DNA of 64,000 bases, from contig JADGJT010000051.1 of assembly GCA_027604005.1 (NCBI GenBank), positions 22,909-86,908 on the forward strand, read 5' to 3'. Every line of letters begins with the position of its first letter. Within the stretch, counting starts at the first letter, position 1. Shown here piece by piece: positions 11,320-24,000 of the stretch. The stretch comes from Dinochytrium kinnereticum (taxonomy: Eukaryota; Chytridiomycota; Chytridiomycetes; Chytridiales; Chytridiaceae). Both the position numbers and the translations under genes were made by a program. The notes below the pieces were generated by a model. The model made no database searches. It was not told the origin of the DNA and saw only the letters and a list, made by a program, of their open reading frames with translations.

Positions 11320-12911
11320 TTACTCCTCGTCCTCCTCTTCACCCTCACTGTTTATAGGAACGGCAGAAAACCAAACGTTAAGAACCACTTAGTATGAATA
11401 GAAGAGGCAGTAGATCTAATAGAAATATGAAAATGAAAGACTCACGCTCCAGCCTCGGCGCTGAGCTTCTCAGTACGGTAGTTCTCATACCTAAATGAGA
11501 CAAAACTAATTAGCTAAAAACCTAGAGAGGTAGGTGGGCAAGCCGTAGCATGAGTACATACAGAATATCGTGAGTAATCTCCTTAAGATCTTGCAGGTGC
11601 GAAGAAAGGAGCATGTAACGAAGCTTAGAGAAATCGCAGTGCTTTGAGTTATCGACTTCAACAACGCCCCACGGGTATTGACGGCAACGAACACGACGAC
11701 CATTGATGATCACCTCCTCTTCGCTACCGACAATAGCAAACGGAAGAAGGGACTAGTAATAGCGAGACATTAGTTAGGTTATGAAAGTCCAGTACGGTCT
11801 CAAAAAAAAAAAACAGTACCCGAAGCTCATTGTTCTCCTCAACAGTCTCTTCATCATCCTCTTCCTCGTCGTAAGGGAAGTTGTAGATAGGAATCTTGTA
11901 GTGGGCGATATCCTCCATGATGTGCTTCTTGAAGGCGGTAAGCTCGGCGGGGGTGACAGAGTCCGCCTTAGCGATCACGGGGATCACATTCACACGGGGG
12001 CCGAGGCGGCGCATAAACTCGATGTCAATCTCACGGAGAGCGTGACCAGTGGGCTGGATAAAGTAGAGGACGGCATGGACACGGTTGTCTAATGAGGAGA
12101 AATATTAGCTCTGGGTTATTGAGACACAGCAGCTCTCTTGCCAACCTTGGAATTTGGGGTTACGCTAAGAGGGAAATGAACGGTTAAAACTGATATTGTT
12201 AAGGTAAAATCAACCTTGATCCTGGACTCCTCGGCAAGGATATCATCGTACTGCTTCTCGATATGCTCGAGAATATCGTGGAAGCTGATAGTTCACCCCA
12301 AAGCGTATTAGATGCGATCAAAGCAGCATGAGAAAAGCCTTAAAGGCGCTCACCCCTTCTCGTTGTTGATGTTGTCTCCGAATCCAGGGGTGTCAATGAC
12401 AGTGAGGGAAAGCTTGACACCATCCTCTTCCATCTCTGCAGAATGAAAGGAGGAAGAAGAAAAAACCGATTCAGCGACATGCCGTCTTCATGCTCATTCC
12501 TGTTCACATACCAACAGCCGTGGGTGAAATCTGAACTGTGCGCTCCTGAGCAGCCTTGTCGGCGGCGCTGAAGTCCTTACGGGGAATGACCTGAGATTCA
12601 CAGAGGGTGTTCACAAATGTGGTCTTGCCGCATCCACTGGGGCCTGAAAGTGATGATGCGATCAGACCTGCAGCCCACCAGCCACTCCCAGCAAGCCATC
12701 CACAGACAGCGATCGCACTCACCGACAACCATGACTGTGAAGACCAAACCCTTTTTGACATTCTTTCGTCTTGTGGCCTGCAAACAAAGATCGTCAGCAT
12801 CCACAGCAGCATGCATGTCCCGCACGGCATCCCATGCGCTCCCGGACGGACGGCAGCGATCGCCAGCAAGGGGGTGGTGGCAGCACTCACAAGGGGCGAG
12901 CGGGTGGACAT
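11320..12911 (-). CDS. CDC11: septin, Cdc11 class
   Basis: Septins are filament-forming GTPases at cytokinesis and polarity sites. The P-loop reads [15 protein letters not shown] (about 12640-12600). G3 is in [10 protein letters not shown]4 in [20 protein letters not shown], and the septin unique element runs from [18 protein letters not shown] through [16 protein letters not shown] to [20 protein letters not shown]. The [20 protein letters not shown] and [18 protein letters not shown] segments match the Cdc11/AspA group best. The inferred start is a 21-nt first exon encoding MSTRSPL (12911-12891), then a GTGAGT donor, a second exon [18 protein letters not shown], and an intron just before the P-loop. 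The last exon ends AEGEEEDEE with stop at 11320-11322. The usual C-terminal coiled coil of Cdc11 septins is absent, leaving only an acidic tail. It probably assembles with other septins encoded elsewhere. Confidence 0.92.
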
Positions 12912-13540
12912 TGCAGCGAGCGGATGATGGGGGATGGGCAGGCACAACAGTACTGATAATTGAATTCAAAAGTTTTCCCCAAAAATCAAAAGGCAAAAGG
13001 GAGGGCCTTCCTCGCGCATAATTGGTCCATGAGCAGCGTTTGTATTCCCAGCCATGGCGGCAACAGCGGTACAGACCGACCACCACTCACCTCAACCTCA
13101 CCTCACCTCAACCTCACCCCGACGTGCTGCTGAAATGCGTGGGCGATGCCTCCAGCTTCCCTCTCTCTCTGCTCGACACGCGTGCGCAGAAGACGCAAGG
13201 CTGCCGATGCCCTCCTTGCTTGCTGCGTGCGCAGAGACACTTGTCGGAAGGGGGGGTGGAACGGACGCGCCTTCCCTCCTGCCTGATGCTTGCTGGGGGC
13301 TGATCAAGCAGCAGCAATAAACATGCTGCACCTCCTCGCTTCCTCACGCACCACTCTGTCAGTTGCTCTGTGAACGGAAACCAATATGCAGTACCAATTA
13401 ACGACAATTCGAGTTGAAAAAATCAACAGTCCCATCCATCCTGTTGTGCCGTTCATTCATTCCCATTCCTTCACCACATCGACGACGCTGCCAAAAGGCG
13501 AGGAGGCTGTTCCAACCAGGGCCATCAATCACATTGCGCG
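12912..13540. promoter_or_regulatory. divergent intergenic region CDC11 / NUP43
   Basis: About 630 bp lie between divergent genes. There is a short array of ACCTCA/CCTCACC-type units at about 13085-13125. Open frames here are low-complexity on both strands and are not called as genes. The NUP43 start could lie in this region if an upstream first exon exists. Confidence 0.4.
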
Positions 13541-15168
13541 ATGGTCCTCCCTTTCTACTACTTCTCGCATGAGGGAAAGTTCTCTCGCGTCCGTTGGAGT
13601 ACTCAATCAACCTACAATTCGGACTCACTCTCATTCGTCACCGGCACATACGATGAATCCGACCACAGTCTGGTCCTCTGGAACTGCGAGCCAACAGCCA
13701 AGGAAGCTGCAGCAAATCCGAACACATTATGGGAGGCCAAGCCTGTTCATACGTTGAGGCATGCAGGTGCTGTCATGGACATTGCATTTGTCCATGGCAG
13801 GACGGGGCCGTCTGGGTTGCCATTCATGGTGTCGGCCTCTTCGACTGGGCATGTTGGCATATTCACCTGCAGTGAAACGACAAAGGAGTCCGGGATTATT
13901 GAGGCTTTAGGATCGCAGCAATTTCACATGAGTCCGAATAAGAAGGGGGTTCCATGCTTTAGTGTGGCGATACAGCCGAATGCGTCGGGTAGTCCTGAGA
14001 TTGCTTCAGGTCTGCTACCATTCAAAAAATTGGACCGCTGCTTAACTTTATTTCGTCACATACAGCTGGGTCGGATGGCCACATTGTTTTTAGTACATTG
14101 GAGGGTCAGAAGGTTGGGCACATCCAAAACGCAGACAGCTCACAGATCACGAGTTTGAAGTGGACAACAACGAATGAAGTTGTGGGTGGCATATTTTGAA
14201 GTTTAGATGCTGAGGTGTTTTTAGGTGGTGTCAACCGAAGCGGGCCGCCTAAAGTTGTTTGATCGCAGACAGAAAAACGGCGGTTTAATGGTTGTGGAGT
14301 AAGAGAAGCCTGGTTTGACATTTTCTAAGTTTCATAACAGCTCAGCAGATGAGTTTTCGCCTTACAATTGCATCGCCGTCCACCCGACACAGGTATGGTT
14401 TGCGTGATTCCTTTTCAATTTTATCTTCTCTTCTATTTTTTTGTTTGTTTATTTGTTGACATCGGTTATAGGCCACTCGACTCGCAACAGGGTCTCAGAA
14501 CGGGGCCGTGAAAATATGGGATCTCCGCTCAACCTCAGAGCCAGAGGTCGAAACGTACCAAATCCACTCTTCCGACGGTGAGCATACCAAAACTCTCTGC
14601 CTTCCACCGTACTCGCAGTTTACTCCCGTCTGTTTTGTTGATTTGTTTTCTTCTCTCATAAGTTCTCTTTTCTTTTTTGTTCAGTCGGCTGTGTATCATT
14701 TTTCTTCTGCTATTCAACATTAATGAATTAATGCCTTTTTGTTTTTGTTTTTGTTTTTTTTTATTGCCTTTTTTTTCTTTTTAAGCAAGTTGGTTTCCAT
14801 GACTGAAATTTGCATCCTATCTAGTTTGGGAAGTTCTATTCCACCCCGCAGATGCTCGAAGAGTGCTTTCCTGCTCTGAGGACGGCAAGACATCGTAAGT
14901 CGCTTTCTTGTCAGCCACAACTCTAACATTCTTCGTTTTAAGCGAATTATCTTGGAGCTATAGCATTGATAATCTTGAGCCTGTTTTGAGTGGTCGGAGC
15001 CCGTTCAGCTTGGATCAGGTTTGTGTGAAATGTATGGATAGTAGGGCTAACCAGTCCGTATAGAATCTGTACAACAGGCTTCCAGTGAATTCGTTAGATT
15101 GCCACCCGGACAACAACTTGCTCGTTGCCGTCGGCGATGCCTCAGGAATATTTTTGTCCCATCGTTAA
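13541..15168 (+). CDS. NUP43: nucleoporin Nup43 (WD40, Y-complex)
   Basis: Nup43 is a seven-bladed beta-propeller of the nuclear pore outer-ring (Nup107-160) complex and is missing from budding yeast. Matching segments occur in order: FSRVRWSTQSTYNSDSLSF and VTGTYDESDHSLVLWNCE at the N-terminus, LRHAGAVMDIAFVHGRTGP, MVSASSTGHVGIFTC, then after an intron AGSDGHIVFSTLEGQKVGHI, NADSSQITSLKW, VSTEAGRLKLFDRRQKNGG, an exon with ATRLATGSQNGAVKIWDLRS (about 14471-14530), and EDGKTS with LSWSY at the sixth blade. The last exon reads RLPVNSLDCHPDNNLLVAVG and ends DASGIFLSHR with TAA at 15166-15168. There are about seven exons and about 400 residues, which is normal. ATG 13541 gives MVLPFYYFSHEGKF. An upstream first exon spliced at ...TTCTCGCATGAG cannot be excluded. 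Confidence 0.85.
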
Positions 15169-15234
15169 TAATATACACATATTTATGAGTCTTCTTCTTT
15201 GCATGCAAATTGTCAAGAAAAGGCTTCACCAAAA

Positions 15235-18200
15235 AATGGCCACTGATGGAAACAAGTCTCCGCCAAGAGGATTCCTTGGAAGCTCTCTGTTCCCAAAATT
15301 CACCGTCAATCGTGAAGACGACGAAGACATCGACGAAGAGGCTTCACAATTCGACGTCAACCTTTACCGAAGCATATCCACCAAAACCGAGGAACTAACT
15401 GTCGTCAAAAAGACCTCGTCCTTCCCAGCGTTTCCGTCGTTTTCATCTGCACCGCAGTTTCCTAGTTTCTCTTCTTTTCAAGCCCCTGAGCCAAGTAAAG
15501 AAGAATCTCGGAGGGAGGCGTTTGATAGGCAATCTTCCTATCGTGAGGAATCTCGTGCTCGATCCCGCAGCCCTTCGTCAAAAAAGAGGTCGAGGGAGAA
15601 GTCGCATAAACACAAAGAGGAAAAAGAAAAGAAAAAGGACAGGAAGAAGCATAAACATGATAAACATGTACGGAGGCCAAAAACTGTGGTGACCTAATTC
15701 CTCATTATTTTCTCCATTTATTCGCAGGAAAAGTCTAAGCCTGAAGTTGTGGCAGAATTGGCATCAGATTTGAGCGTATTTTATATTGATCGTAAAGGAG
15801 ACCAAAATCTTCTTCGTTATGAGTGCTTGTCAAGGTCTGAGATTCCTGCATATAAACGGAGCTATTGTAAGTCTTGTTTCGGAGGGGGAGGGGGGGATGT
15901 TGAATCTTACCATTTTTGCCCAGTCAAAATATTAGGGGCTCCGACCGTGATTACGATCGATCAGACAAGCGGTAAAAAGGGGAAAGGGTTTGCTGTCAAA
16001 ATCGCTAAAGGTGCAGGCGAAGTAAGTAGTTTTACTCATTCAAAATAACTAAAATATTGTGCCGAAAACGATGCTTACTATTTAATTTTGACACATTTCC
16101 CGTTAGAGAATTCCATATGCCGATTTTAAGAAGCATCTTAAGATGATACCTGTATCCATTAAACCGTATAAAATACTTAATATCCATTATCTAACAGCCA
16201 CTTTAGAAATATGGCAAAGCCAAAATCCGATGAATCGGAATTCACACTGGATTTCATCCCATTGGAAGACAAAAACGAAGAGCGCGATTTGCAAAAGGCC
16301 GAAACTTATAACTTTTCCGACAACCCGGAATATATGAGAAAGACTGAAGAGCACAATAAAAAGCTCAATGAAGTAAGCCAAATATTGTTTAAAAAAGAGC
16401 AGCCCTTTCAATTCTTTAATACAAAAAAATTACAGAATCCAAAGAACCGAACCCTATGGCTCGAATTTATCAAATTTCAAGATACTCTCCTAAATGAATC
16501 TTCGAAAAAGACGTTGAAACGAGCCGTGAATGATAAAAAGCTTGCCATCTATGAAAAGGCGTTCTTCTATTTCCCTGACGATGATGAGCTTTTGGCTGGA
16601 TATATGGCTTGCTGCAGTGAGACATGGGAGTAAGATATTTTTTTTTTTACAAGGTTTCATTTAACGCTCTGGTCTAGGACGACAAGACTTTTAACAAAAT
16701 GGGATAAAATTCTCAAACAACACATAGGATCGTTCTTGCTTTGGACCAAGTACCTGGAATTCAGGCAGACGAATTATACAACATTTTCAGTCACAGAATG
16801 TCTTGAAGTTTACGAAGACTGTATCGCTGCCCTCTCCAGAACCGTTACGTTAGGTATCAATCGCTCCTTCCCAGTACACCATCTAAAAAACAACAACTCA
16901 ACCTAACCAACCTACTAAGACTCTCTTGAGAAAGAGCGAATAATTTCGCACATATTCATACGCGCCTGTTTCATGCTTCTTCAAGCAGGTTTGGCTTTAA
17001 ATAATTTGAAACGAAGAGTCAACTAACGAATATTTTGTTAAAAGGATTTATTGAAAGAGCAATATCATGTTTCCAGGCCATGATTGAGTTCTCTGCATTC
17101 TGCCCACCCGCATTTGAGACACAGACCTTTCAACAGAGACTTGATATGTTTGAAGCGTTTTGGGAGAGCGAGTGTCCACGGTTTGGGGAGGAGGTAGGAG
17201 TTCAAAGTATATTCTATGTTTTTATTGATAGTTGCAATAGGGTGCTACTGGTTGGAAGGCAAATATCATGACTGGTAGGGAGTGTTCAAAAAAATTTTCT
17301 CGATTGGTATATTGAATAATTGCAGGAAACATCGGGGCTATGTCGACACCTAAACAGGCTATCGCTGGCTGTATGACGGAACTGGAAGGGGAAGGTGGGG
17401 TCTTTCCCTGTTTCGAGTTTAACAAGTTTTTAGACGAATTTCAAAGGTGGTTCAGAGAAGAATCCATAGCCGAGTATCGTCTATGGCTTCCTATGCGGTC
17501 AAGTAAGCCATTGAGATTTTACTTTTCCTAATAAGTTTGCCAAAACGAAAAAAAGACGAGGAAGGAGAGGACGACGACGACACCAGCGACCCCTACCGTT
17601 CTATCATCTTTGACGACATAAAGCCTCTCATGTTTAACTGCACCCACCCATCAACAAAACGCAACCTCATCACGTCCTTTCTCCATCTCCTCTCCTCTCA
17701 ACTTAATCTCGGGCAATCCTCGAAGGACCCTTTGATGACAGATCCCTTTCTCCATGCAGAGTTTACAAATGAGGCTTGTGCTGTCGCGTTTCTACCTGCT
17801 AAGAGAGAGGGCATGGTGGATGTTTTAGTAGCGGCTGAGGAGCCGGTGGTTAAGTTAGATTTCCCGTTGAAGAGTGTGCCGGTGAATGCGAGGAATTTAG
17901 TGGGAGCTGCGGAGGGGTTTGGGGTGATGGGGGTTGGGGAGGCGATGGCGGTTGAGGCTGCAGGGGATGGGAGGCGTTGGTTTATAAAGTTTGTAGATTT
18001 TTTCGCCCTTGATATTCGTTTATGAAGCCTTGACGTTATGTTCTCTTATTCTTATTTTGATTTTGCTTAGAAACGTGCTTTTGCAGTCTCGTTCTGTTAT
18101 TAGAGAAGACTTTAAGCTTCTTCCTGCATTACTGGCCTTCGAGACTTGCTTTGGGATTAAAAGGTTTGTGTTGGATGATCTCGACGTCCTGGAGATTTCT

Positions 18201-19967
18201 AACTTTTGGCGTTTAAGCGGTATGAAATTTGGAAAGTCGCTTCTCAAAACCGACCGACTCAGTCTTCCTCTCTGGGTTATGTATGCAGACCTTGAAGCTT
18301 CGAGAGGCAACAACGCAGAGGTGATTTACTTTATTCTTCTACCTCTTTAGTGTAAGAGGGGGAGGGTTTGCTTTAACTTACCTTTTCATCTACATTTTTA
18401 GGCACTCAAGATCTTTCAAATTGCCCTCAAGTCCTACAAGACGTTTCCTAAAGAATTTCAGGCTGACGCGCCTTTGTTGCATCATGCCTTTGCAGAGTTT
18501 TTGATTAAGCAGGGATCGAAGAGCCAGGCTATCAGTGAGGAATATTTTGCTTTTCTGATTGTTTAAGAATTCTTTCATTTCCTAATCTTTTTGCAGATGT
18601 TTTGGCCTTGTTCTTTGATAACGGTGGAGATATGGGTACGCATTGAGTGTTTTCATCTTTTTTTCACTGTTGTTATCTCTTTTCTGTTTATTTACTAAGA
18701 GCTTTTCCTTTGTTAGACATTGATGCGCCATTGACACCTACCAAGCTTCTGAAAGCAAGAAAGGTATTCATCCACCTAAACTTCCCATACCTTGAACGTC
18801 CAAAAATCTAAATAGCAATGGAAATACAGGGCTACCAAGACCTCACCGAAACCCTCCTTCCCATCACAAAACCCACGGAACCGTCACAAGAAACCCTCAA
18901 TCTAGCCAGCACAATAACCTCCCACGCCCTTCTCGAATACCTCACCCAAACCCTCGACGCATCCCTTCCAATCTTCTCAACAGCCCTCACGCACCTCCGA
19001 TCCGTCCACCCTAATTCACTGCTCGAAGAAGTGTTGGTCGAGTATAGGGCAAAGATGATTCACTTGCACTCTCTGTATGGGGACGGAGGATTTCGACCGG
19101 CTGTGCTGAGAGAGGCGTTAGAGGAGGGGTTGGAAGTTTTTGGAGGACATGCGGGGATGTTGGGGATGTATTTGGGGAATGAAGCCAGGACTAAGATTGA
19201 GAATCGGTTGAGGAGGTTTTTGGATGGGTTATTGAGCGGGGGGTGAGATCTTTTTTTTCCTCCCTCCTCTCTCTCTCATATTTGAATGTTGTTTCTTTCC
19301 GTGATTTTGGTTCTCATTTCCTGTTTTCACCACTGACCCAATTTTTGGTTATTTGTTTCTTTGCTTTGGCTAAACCAGGCAAGATTCCCACATCCTCTGG
19401 ACGTTCTCCATTTGGGCCGAACTCCACCAACGATCCAATTACAACGTCAATGCTGTCCGTTCCCTATTTGAGCGAGCCGTCGATTCAACCAGGTTGGTAC
19501 CTCACGCCCCTCCATATATAAAACCCATTGCAAAACCTCATCTTCTTATCAAAAACACAACAACAAAAAAAAAACAAAAAACACCTCCGCCAGCGCCCGC
19601 CACTCCCCGTCAATCTGGTACCTCTACATCCTCTTCGAAACAACATCAACGCAACCTCCACAACCCTCGAAACTCAAATCCCTCTTCTTCAGAGCCATCC
19701 GTGAATGTCCATGGGCAAAAGGTAACCCTCCAAAAAAACCAAAAACCAAAAAAAAGAAAACAAACCATCAAATTCCAATCTCCCACTTCTATTCTTTCTC
19801 ATCGTTTTCTTCTTCTTCTTCTTCTTCTTCAAACGCCAGCCATTTACATGCTCGCTTTTCGGACCCTAAGATTCGCGTTTGACCCTGACGAGTTGGCGGA
19901 GGTGCATTCGCTCATGGAGGAGAAGGGGTTGAGGGTGAGATGTGTTTTGGGTGGGGAAGGGGAGTGA
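15235..19967 (+). CDS. NRDE2: nuclear RNA-silencing/splicing factor NRDE2
   Basis: NRDE2 (Nrl1 in fission yeast) is a nuclear protein with HAT/TPR-like repeats that binds the Mtr4 helicase and protects mRNA splicing and export. The N-terminus (MATDGNKSPPRGFLGSSLFP) is Ser-rich, followed by a Ser/Arg and Lys/Glu-rich region that matches the family's disordered start. The conserved core follows: DLSVFYIDRKGDQNLLRYEC, RSEIPAYKRSY, KILGAPTVITID (15750-15965), then PKNRTLWLEFIKFQDTLLNE, KLAIYEKAFFYFPDDDELL, LLWTKYLEFRQTNYTTFSV (16440-16800). The C-terminus has RAIRECPWAKAIYMLAFRTL, AFDPDELAEVHSLMEEKGLR and VRCVLGGEGE with TGA ending at 19967. There are about 20 short exons. The coding body is near 1,000 residues. 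The start ATG 15235 lies 66 nt after the NUP43 stop on the same strand. An in-frame upstream ATG (at 15203) also exists. Confidence 0.85.
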
Positions 19968-21055
19968 ATATCGTATGATGACGTTGAAGGTTGGTGCAGA
20001 GAATTAAAACTGAAGGTTGTTGTTGGGAATGAAATTTAGTTAAGGAGTGTGTGTGAATAGATTCAGCCTTATCCCTTCTTCATCGGTGCTTCAGTATGCG
20101 TGTGTTCTGTTGCGTATCTTATTTTATTTTATCTTGATTTGGATCCCTTAACGGAGCAAAAGTTGTCACACACATTCACTCATAAACAAGTGCCAGCGAA
20201 GAACGGACCGAGGTGGCCCTAACATGCAGCATGAGGACGGACAGTGAAAATGGTTCAGTCCGCACCACCCATTGGCTGAAGCGCGCGCAAGAAGGCGAAA
20301 CATTCCTCCTGCTTTGAAGAGCAATCTGATTCCTGCAGGACAGAGGCGGAAGGAAGGCGGCTGGACGTCTGCAGCTGCGGCATCAGGCAAGCAAATGAAA
20401 GTAAGTTCAGCATAGGTCGCGAGGGGAACCAACATTGACATCAACCAGCATATGCGCAGATCAAATACTAAACAAAACTTCTTTATCTTTTTCAAGCTAA
20501 CGCAAAACACTGGTTCAAGCGAGAAACCAAAAAACAAAAAAAAAAATAGAATAGAAGTAAAAAAACAAGAGAGAACTCTATGGGGGGGAATGCGGGAACA
20601 GACAAGAAGAAAAACAAAAAACAATACGAAAAAAGACAAGAAAAACAAAGGCACTTGAATCATCATCCGTAGTTAATAAGATTAAGAGGAAGACATCCAG
20701 ACAAGAGAAACAAAGAAACAGGGTGAGGCGAGTTAACAAGCTTTCTCTTCTTTTATCGTCGTAAAGAGAGATAAAGAACGAAAAATAGGGTGACGAAGGG
20801 GAATGGGGCGCGGCTCATCCAAAAAGAATAAAACACTGCACAACATGAAGAACAACAAAAAAAGCGAGTGAGCCTTCTGCGAGCAAACATGATTCAACTC
20901 AACAAAAGGGCACTGACGCAAAAGAAAGAAATTGGCACCGCGCGCAACCCTCAAAATTAAACACATTAAAGAAATTAAAGTGCAAAACAGTAAAGGTACG
21001 CATGATGTCACATCAGAAAGCAAAAAGACAATGATATTGAAAGACTAAGAGACAA
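19968..21055. other. convergent intergenic region NRDE2 / EF3
   Basis: About 1.1 kb lie between two converging genes. The right half is A-rich on the plus strand, i.e. T-rich on the EF3 strand, as expected for a 3' untranslated region. No reading frame looks like a real protein. The longest minus-strand frame (20166-20666) is a Phe/Leu-rich artefact of T-runs. Confidence 0.5.
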
Positions 21056-24000
21056 TTAAATGTCCTCATCCTCATCAGAGTCCTCGTACTTCAGACCCTC
21101 CTTGGCGGCGATCTTCTTCTTCTTCTCCTTCAGCTTAAGCTCCTTCCTCGTCAGCTTCCTGGTAGACTTGACCTTCTCAACGTTTCCAAACTGGTCAATC
21201 CTGTGGGTCTCCTCCTTCTGCTCAATCTTCTCCTTGACGCTCGACTCCTTGGCGCCAGTGATGGTAAGGCGACCAGCGTCAACGTACCACTGCTCAGGGC
21301 AGATGTGCTTGGCAAACTCCTGGTTGTGGGTAATGAGAAGAACACCACCTCCGTAGTCCTTGATGGCTCCAGCCAGGGCACCGAGAGAGTCACGGTCCAA
21401 GAAGTTGGTGGGCTCGTCCATGATAAGCATGTGGGGGTTGTACCACATAGCGGCGGCAAGGACGACCTTGACCTTCTGACCACCAGAGAGACCACGCATA
21501 CGAGAGTGAGTGCCGAACTCAGCAGGGAGACCACAGTCCTCAAGCTGCTGCTCAACGTTCTTGGAGGTAAGAGGACGGATGTACATGCCGGCACGGGCAG
21601 CCTCCTTGTCGTCGTAAGCCTGGAGAACCTTCTGGAAACCCTCAGCCTCAAGCTTCTCACGGGTTAACCAGAGGTTATCGTCCCAAGACTTGCCAATCCA
21701 CTTGATCTCGTACTCGTACGAACGCTTAGCCTTACGACGACCAACGATATCGTCAATCTGGTACTTGACACCCTCAATGACGAGAATCTTAGCCATCTGC
21801 TTCTCGTCCTCCTCGGTCATCTGGCGGGTGGCCTTAGCGAGAAGCTCACGGTCCTCTCCGTAGGCGTAACGCCATCGGATGTACTCGTTGGCGGTCTTGT
21901 CAAGGTGCTGCTCGATGTGGTGGAAAGCGTGCTGGGCGACGTAGGCGATACGCAAGTTGGGGTGCTTGTACACCTCACCCTCCTGGGGCTCGGCCTCACC
22001 AGTAAGGACCTTGATCATGGTGGACTATGTGAAGAATAAAAATGGCAAAAACATAGTTTAGCAAATAAACCCCGAAGGACACAAAAAAAGTAAACACACC
22101 TTTCCGGCACCGTTGGGACCAACGACGGCAACACGGGAGTTAAGCGAGCACTGAAGGGTAATGTCGAACAGAGACTGCTTGGCGGCTCCGGGGTAAGTGT
22201 ACCCAACCTTGGACATCTTCAAGATGGCCTTGTCCTTAGACTTCACACCCTCAAGGAATCCAGGCTCAGGGAACTTGAACTTGATCATGGTGGCGTCAAG
22301 GTCATAGTAGGACTTGGCCTCAGGGACAGCCTCAACGAACTTGGACAAGTTACCCTTGTAGGTCTTCAACTTCCGGTTCTCGTAGTGAATAATGTGGGTG
22401 CACACACGGTCAAGGAAACCCGAGTCGTGGGAGACAATCATGCAGGTGACGGTCTTCAGGGAGGTGAGGTAGGCCTCGAGCCAGGCAACGTTGTGAACGT
22501 CCAAGTGGTTGGTGGGCTCATCGAGCAACATGATATCAGCGTTGAGAATCATGGCACGAGCAAGCTCGAGCTTCATCTTCCAACCACCAGAGAGGGAACC
22601 GACAGCCTGCTTGAGACGTTCGTCGTTGAAGCCGACGTCCCTGAGGGTCTTCTCAACAGAGGCCTTGTCAGCAACCTCCTTAACCTTCTCGTAGTCGGCA
22701 ATGAAGTCGAGAACGGGGAGGTCAGCCTCCTCAGCCTGGAGGTTGTGCTCGACAAAGACGGTCTTGAGCTCCTCTGGAGGGGGGAAGTTCTCAACCTGGC
22801 CGTTGGCGATGGCCCTCATGAGGGTGGTCTTACCACAACCGTTGGGGCCGCAGAGACCGTAACGAGCGCCACGGTAGAGACGGAACTTGGTGTTGTTCAA
22901 GAGAATCATACCACCGTAGGCGAGGGAGAACTCACAGTCGCAGAGAACCTCACCATCGTCCTCCTCCTCTTTGAACTTCTTGGACTCACGGATCTTGTCA
23001 AGGTCGGCGTAGTAAGGGATCAAGGCCTTGATGACGTTGTCGGCAGCATCAGCAGAGATGAAGTTGATGAGGTAGGGCTTGACATAGGTGTTGGTCCACT
23101 CCTCAGACTCGAAGACACGAGCCATGAAGAGAGCGAGCACGTTACCGGCAACGTACTTAACGGTGGTGTTGGCAAACTCGTCGAGCTTAGTGGAGGGGGA
23201 AGCCTTCTTGAGCTGCTCCTTCAGGACAGAGAGGACAGCATCGACAGTCTCGTGCTTGTTGCTGAACTCTGCGGTGGACTCGTTACCACCGACCTTGAGA
23301 AGGGTCTTCTGAGCGTTCTCGGCAACGGCACGGAGCTCAGGGTCAGCAGAGATGTCAGCGACACGCTCAAGACCGGGCATGAGCTTGGGGACGAACTGGT
23401 GAGCATCAGCAGGGTTCTCAACAAGCTTGCACATGTTGTCGATGATGACAGCACACTGACGGAGAACAGCGGGGGCCCTCTCAGACAGACCACGGTTCAA
23501 GACGGGCACCATGATGGCGAGAGTGGGAGCCTCAACCTGCTGGACGAAGGTGGTGGAGGAGAGCTTGTGGACGGTCTCGGGGACCTCCTGAGGGCGGGCA
23601 ATGCAGGAAACAAGGGCGGGGAGGAAAGGAATGATATCAATGTTGCCGACGGTGGCGGTGACCTCAGTCAAGCAGTTGGTGGCAGCCTCTCCGACCTGTT
23701 ATTAAGGAGAAAGATGACAAAGGTCAGTTAATTAGCGTTAAGCTGGTAAACATTCACATCAACAAAACCAAAAAATCACCTCGGGCTTGGTGTCCCACAT
23801 ACAGTCAGACACGGCGGGCACGATCTCAGGCAAGCAGGCGGCAATCTGCGAGGGGGCAGTGGCAGCGAACGAAGAAAGGACCTGGAGTGATCCAACCTTG
23901 GTTTGCCACTTCTTCTCGTTGGTGAGCTGCTCAAGGAAAACAGGGACGAAGTTCTTGACACAGTAGGGGGCGGCGTGGGAGAGGAGGGCCTTGGCGGCAA

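Noticed and set aside
12598..13086. Overlapping open frames on both strands across the septin first introns
   Set aside because: Only the pieces that splice to the P-loop make sense as septin. The remainder is intron and promoter read-through.
21151..21667. Second-frame open readings inside the EF3 ABC2 region
   Set aside because: They are Ser/Arg/Thr-rich shadows of the real frame, caused by third-position C bias.
22385..23731. Open frame of 448 codons on the plus strand, antisense to EF3
   Set aside because: It mirrors the strongly codon-biased EF3 gene and is Gly/Val/Leu-rich with no family features. Long antisense frames are expected opposite such genes.
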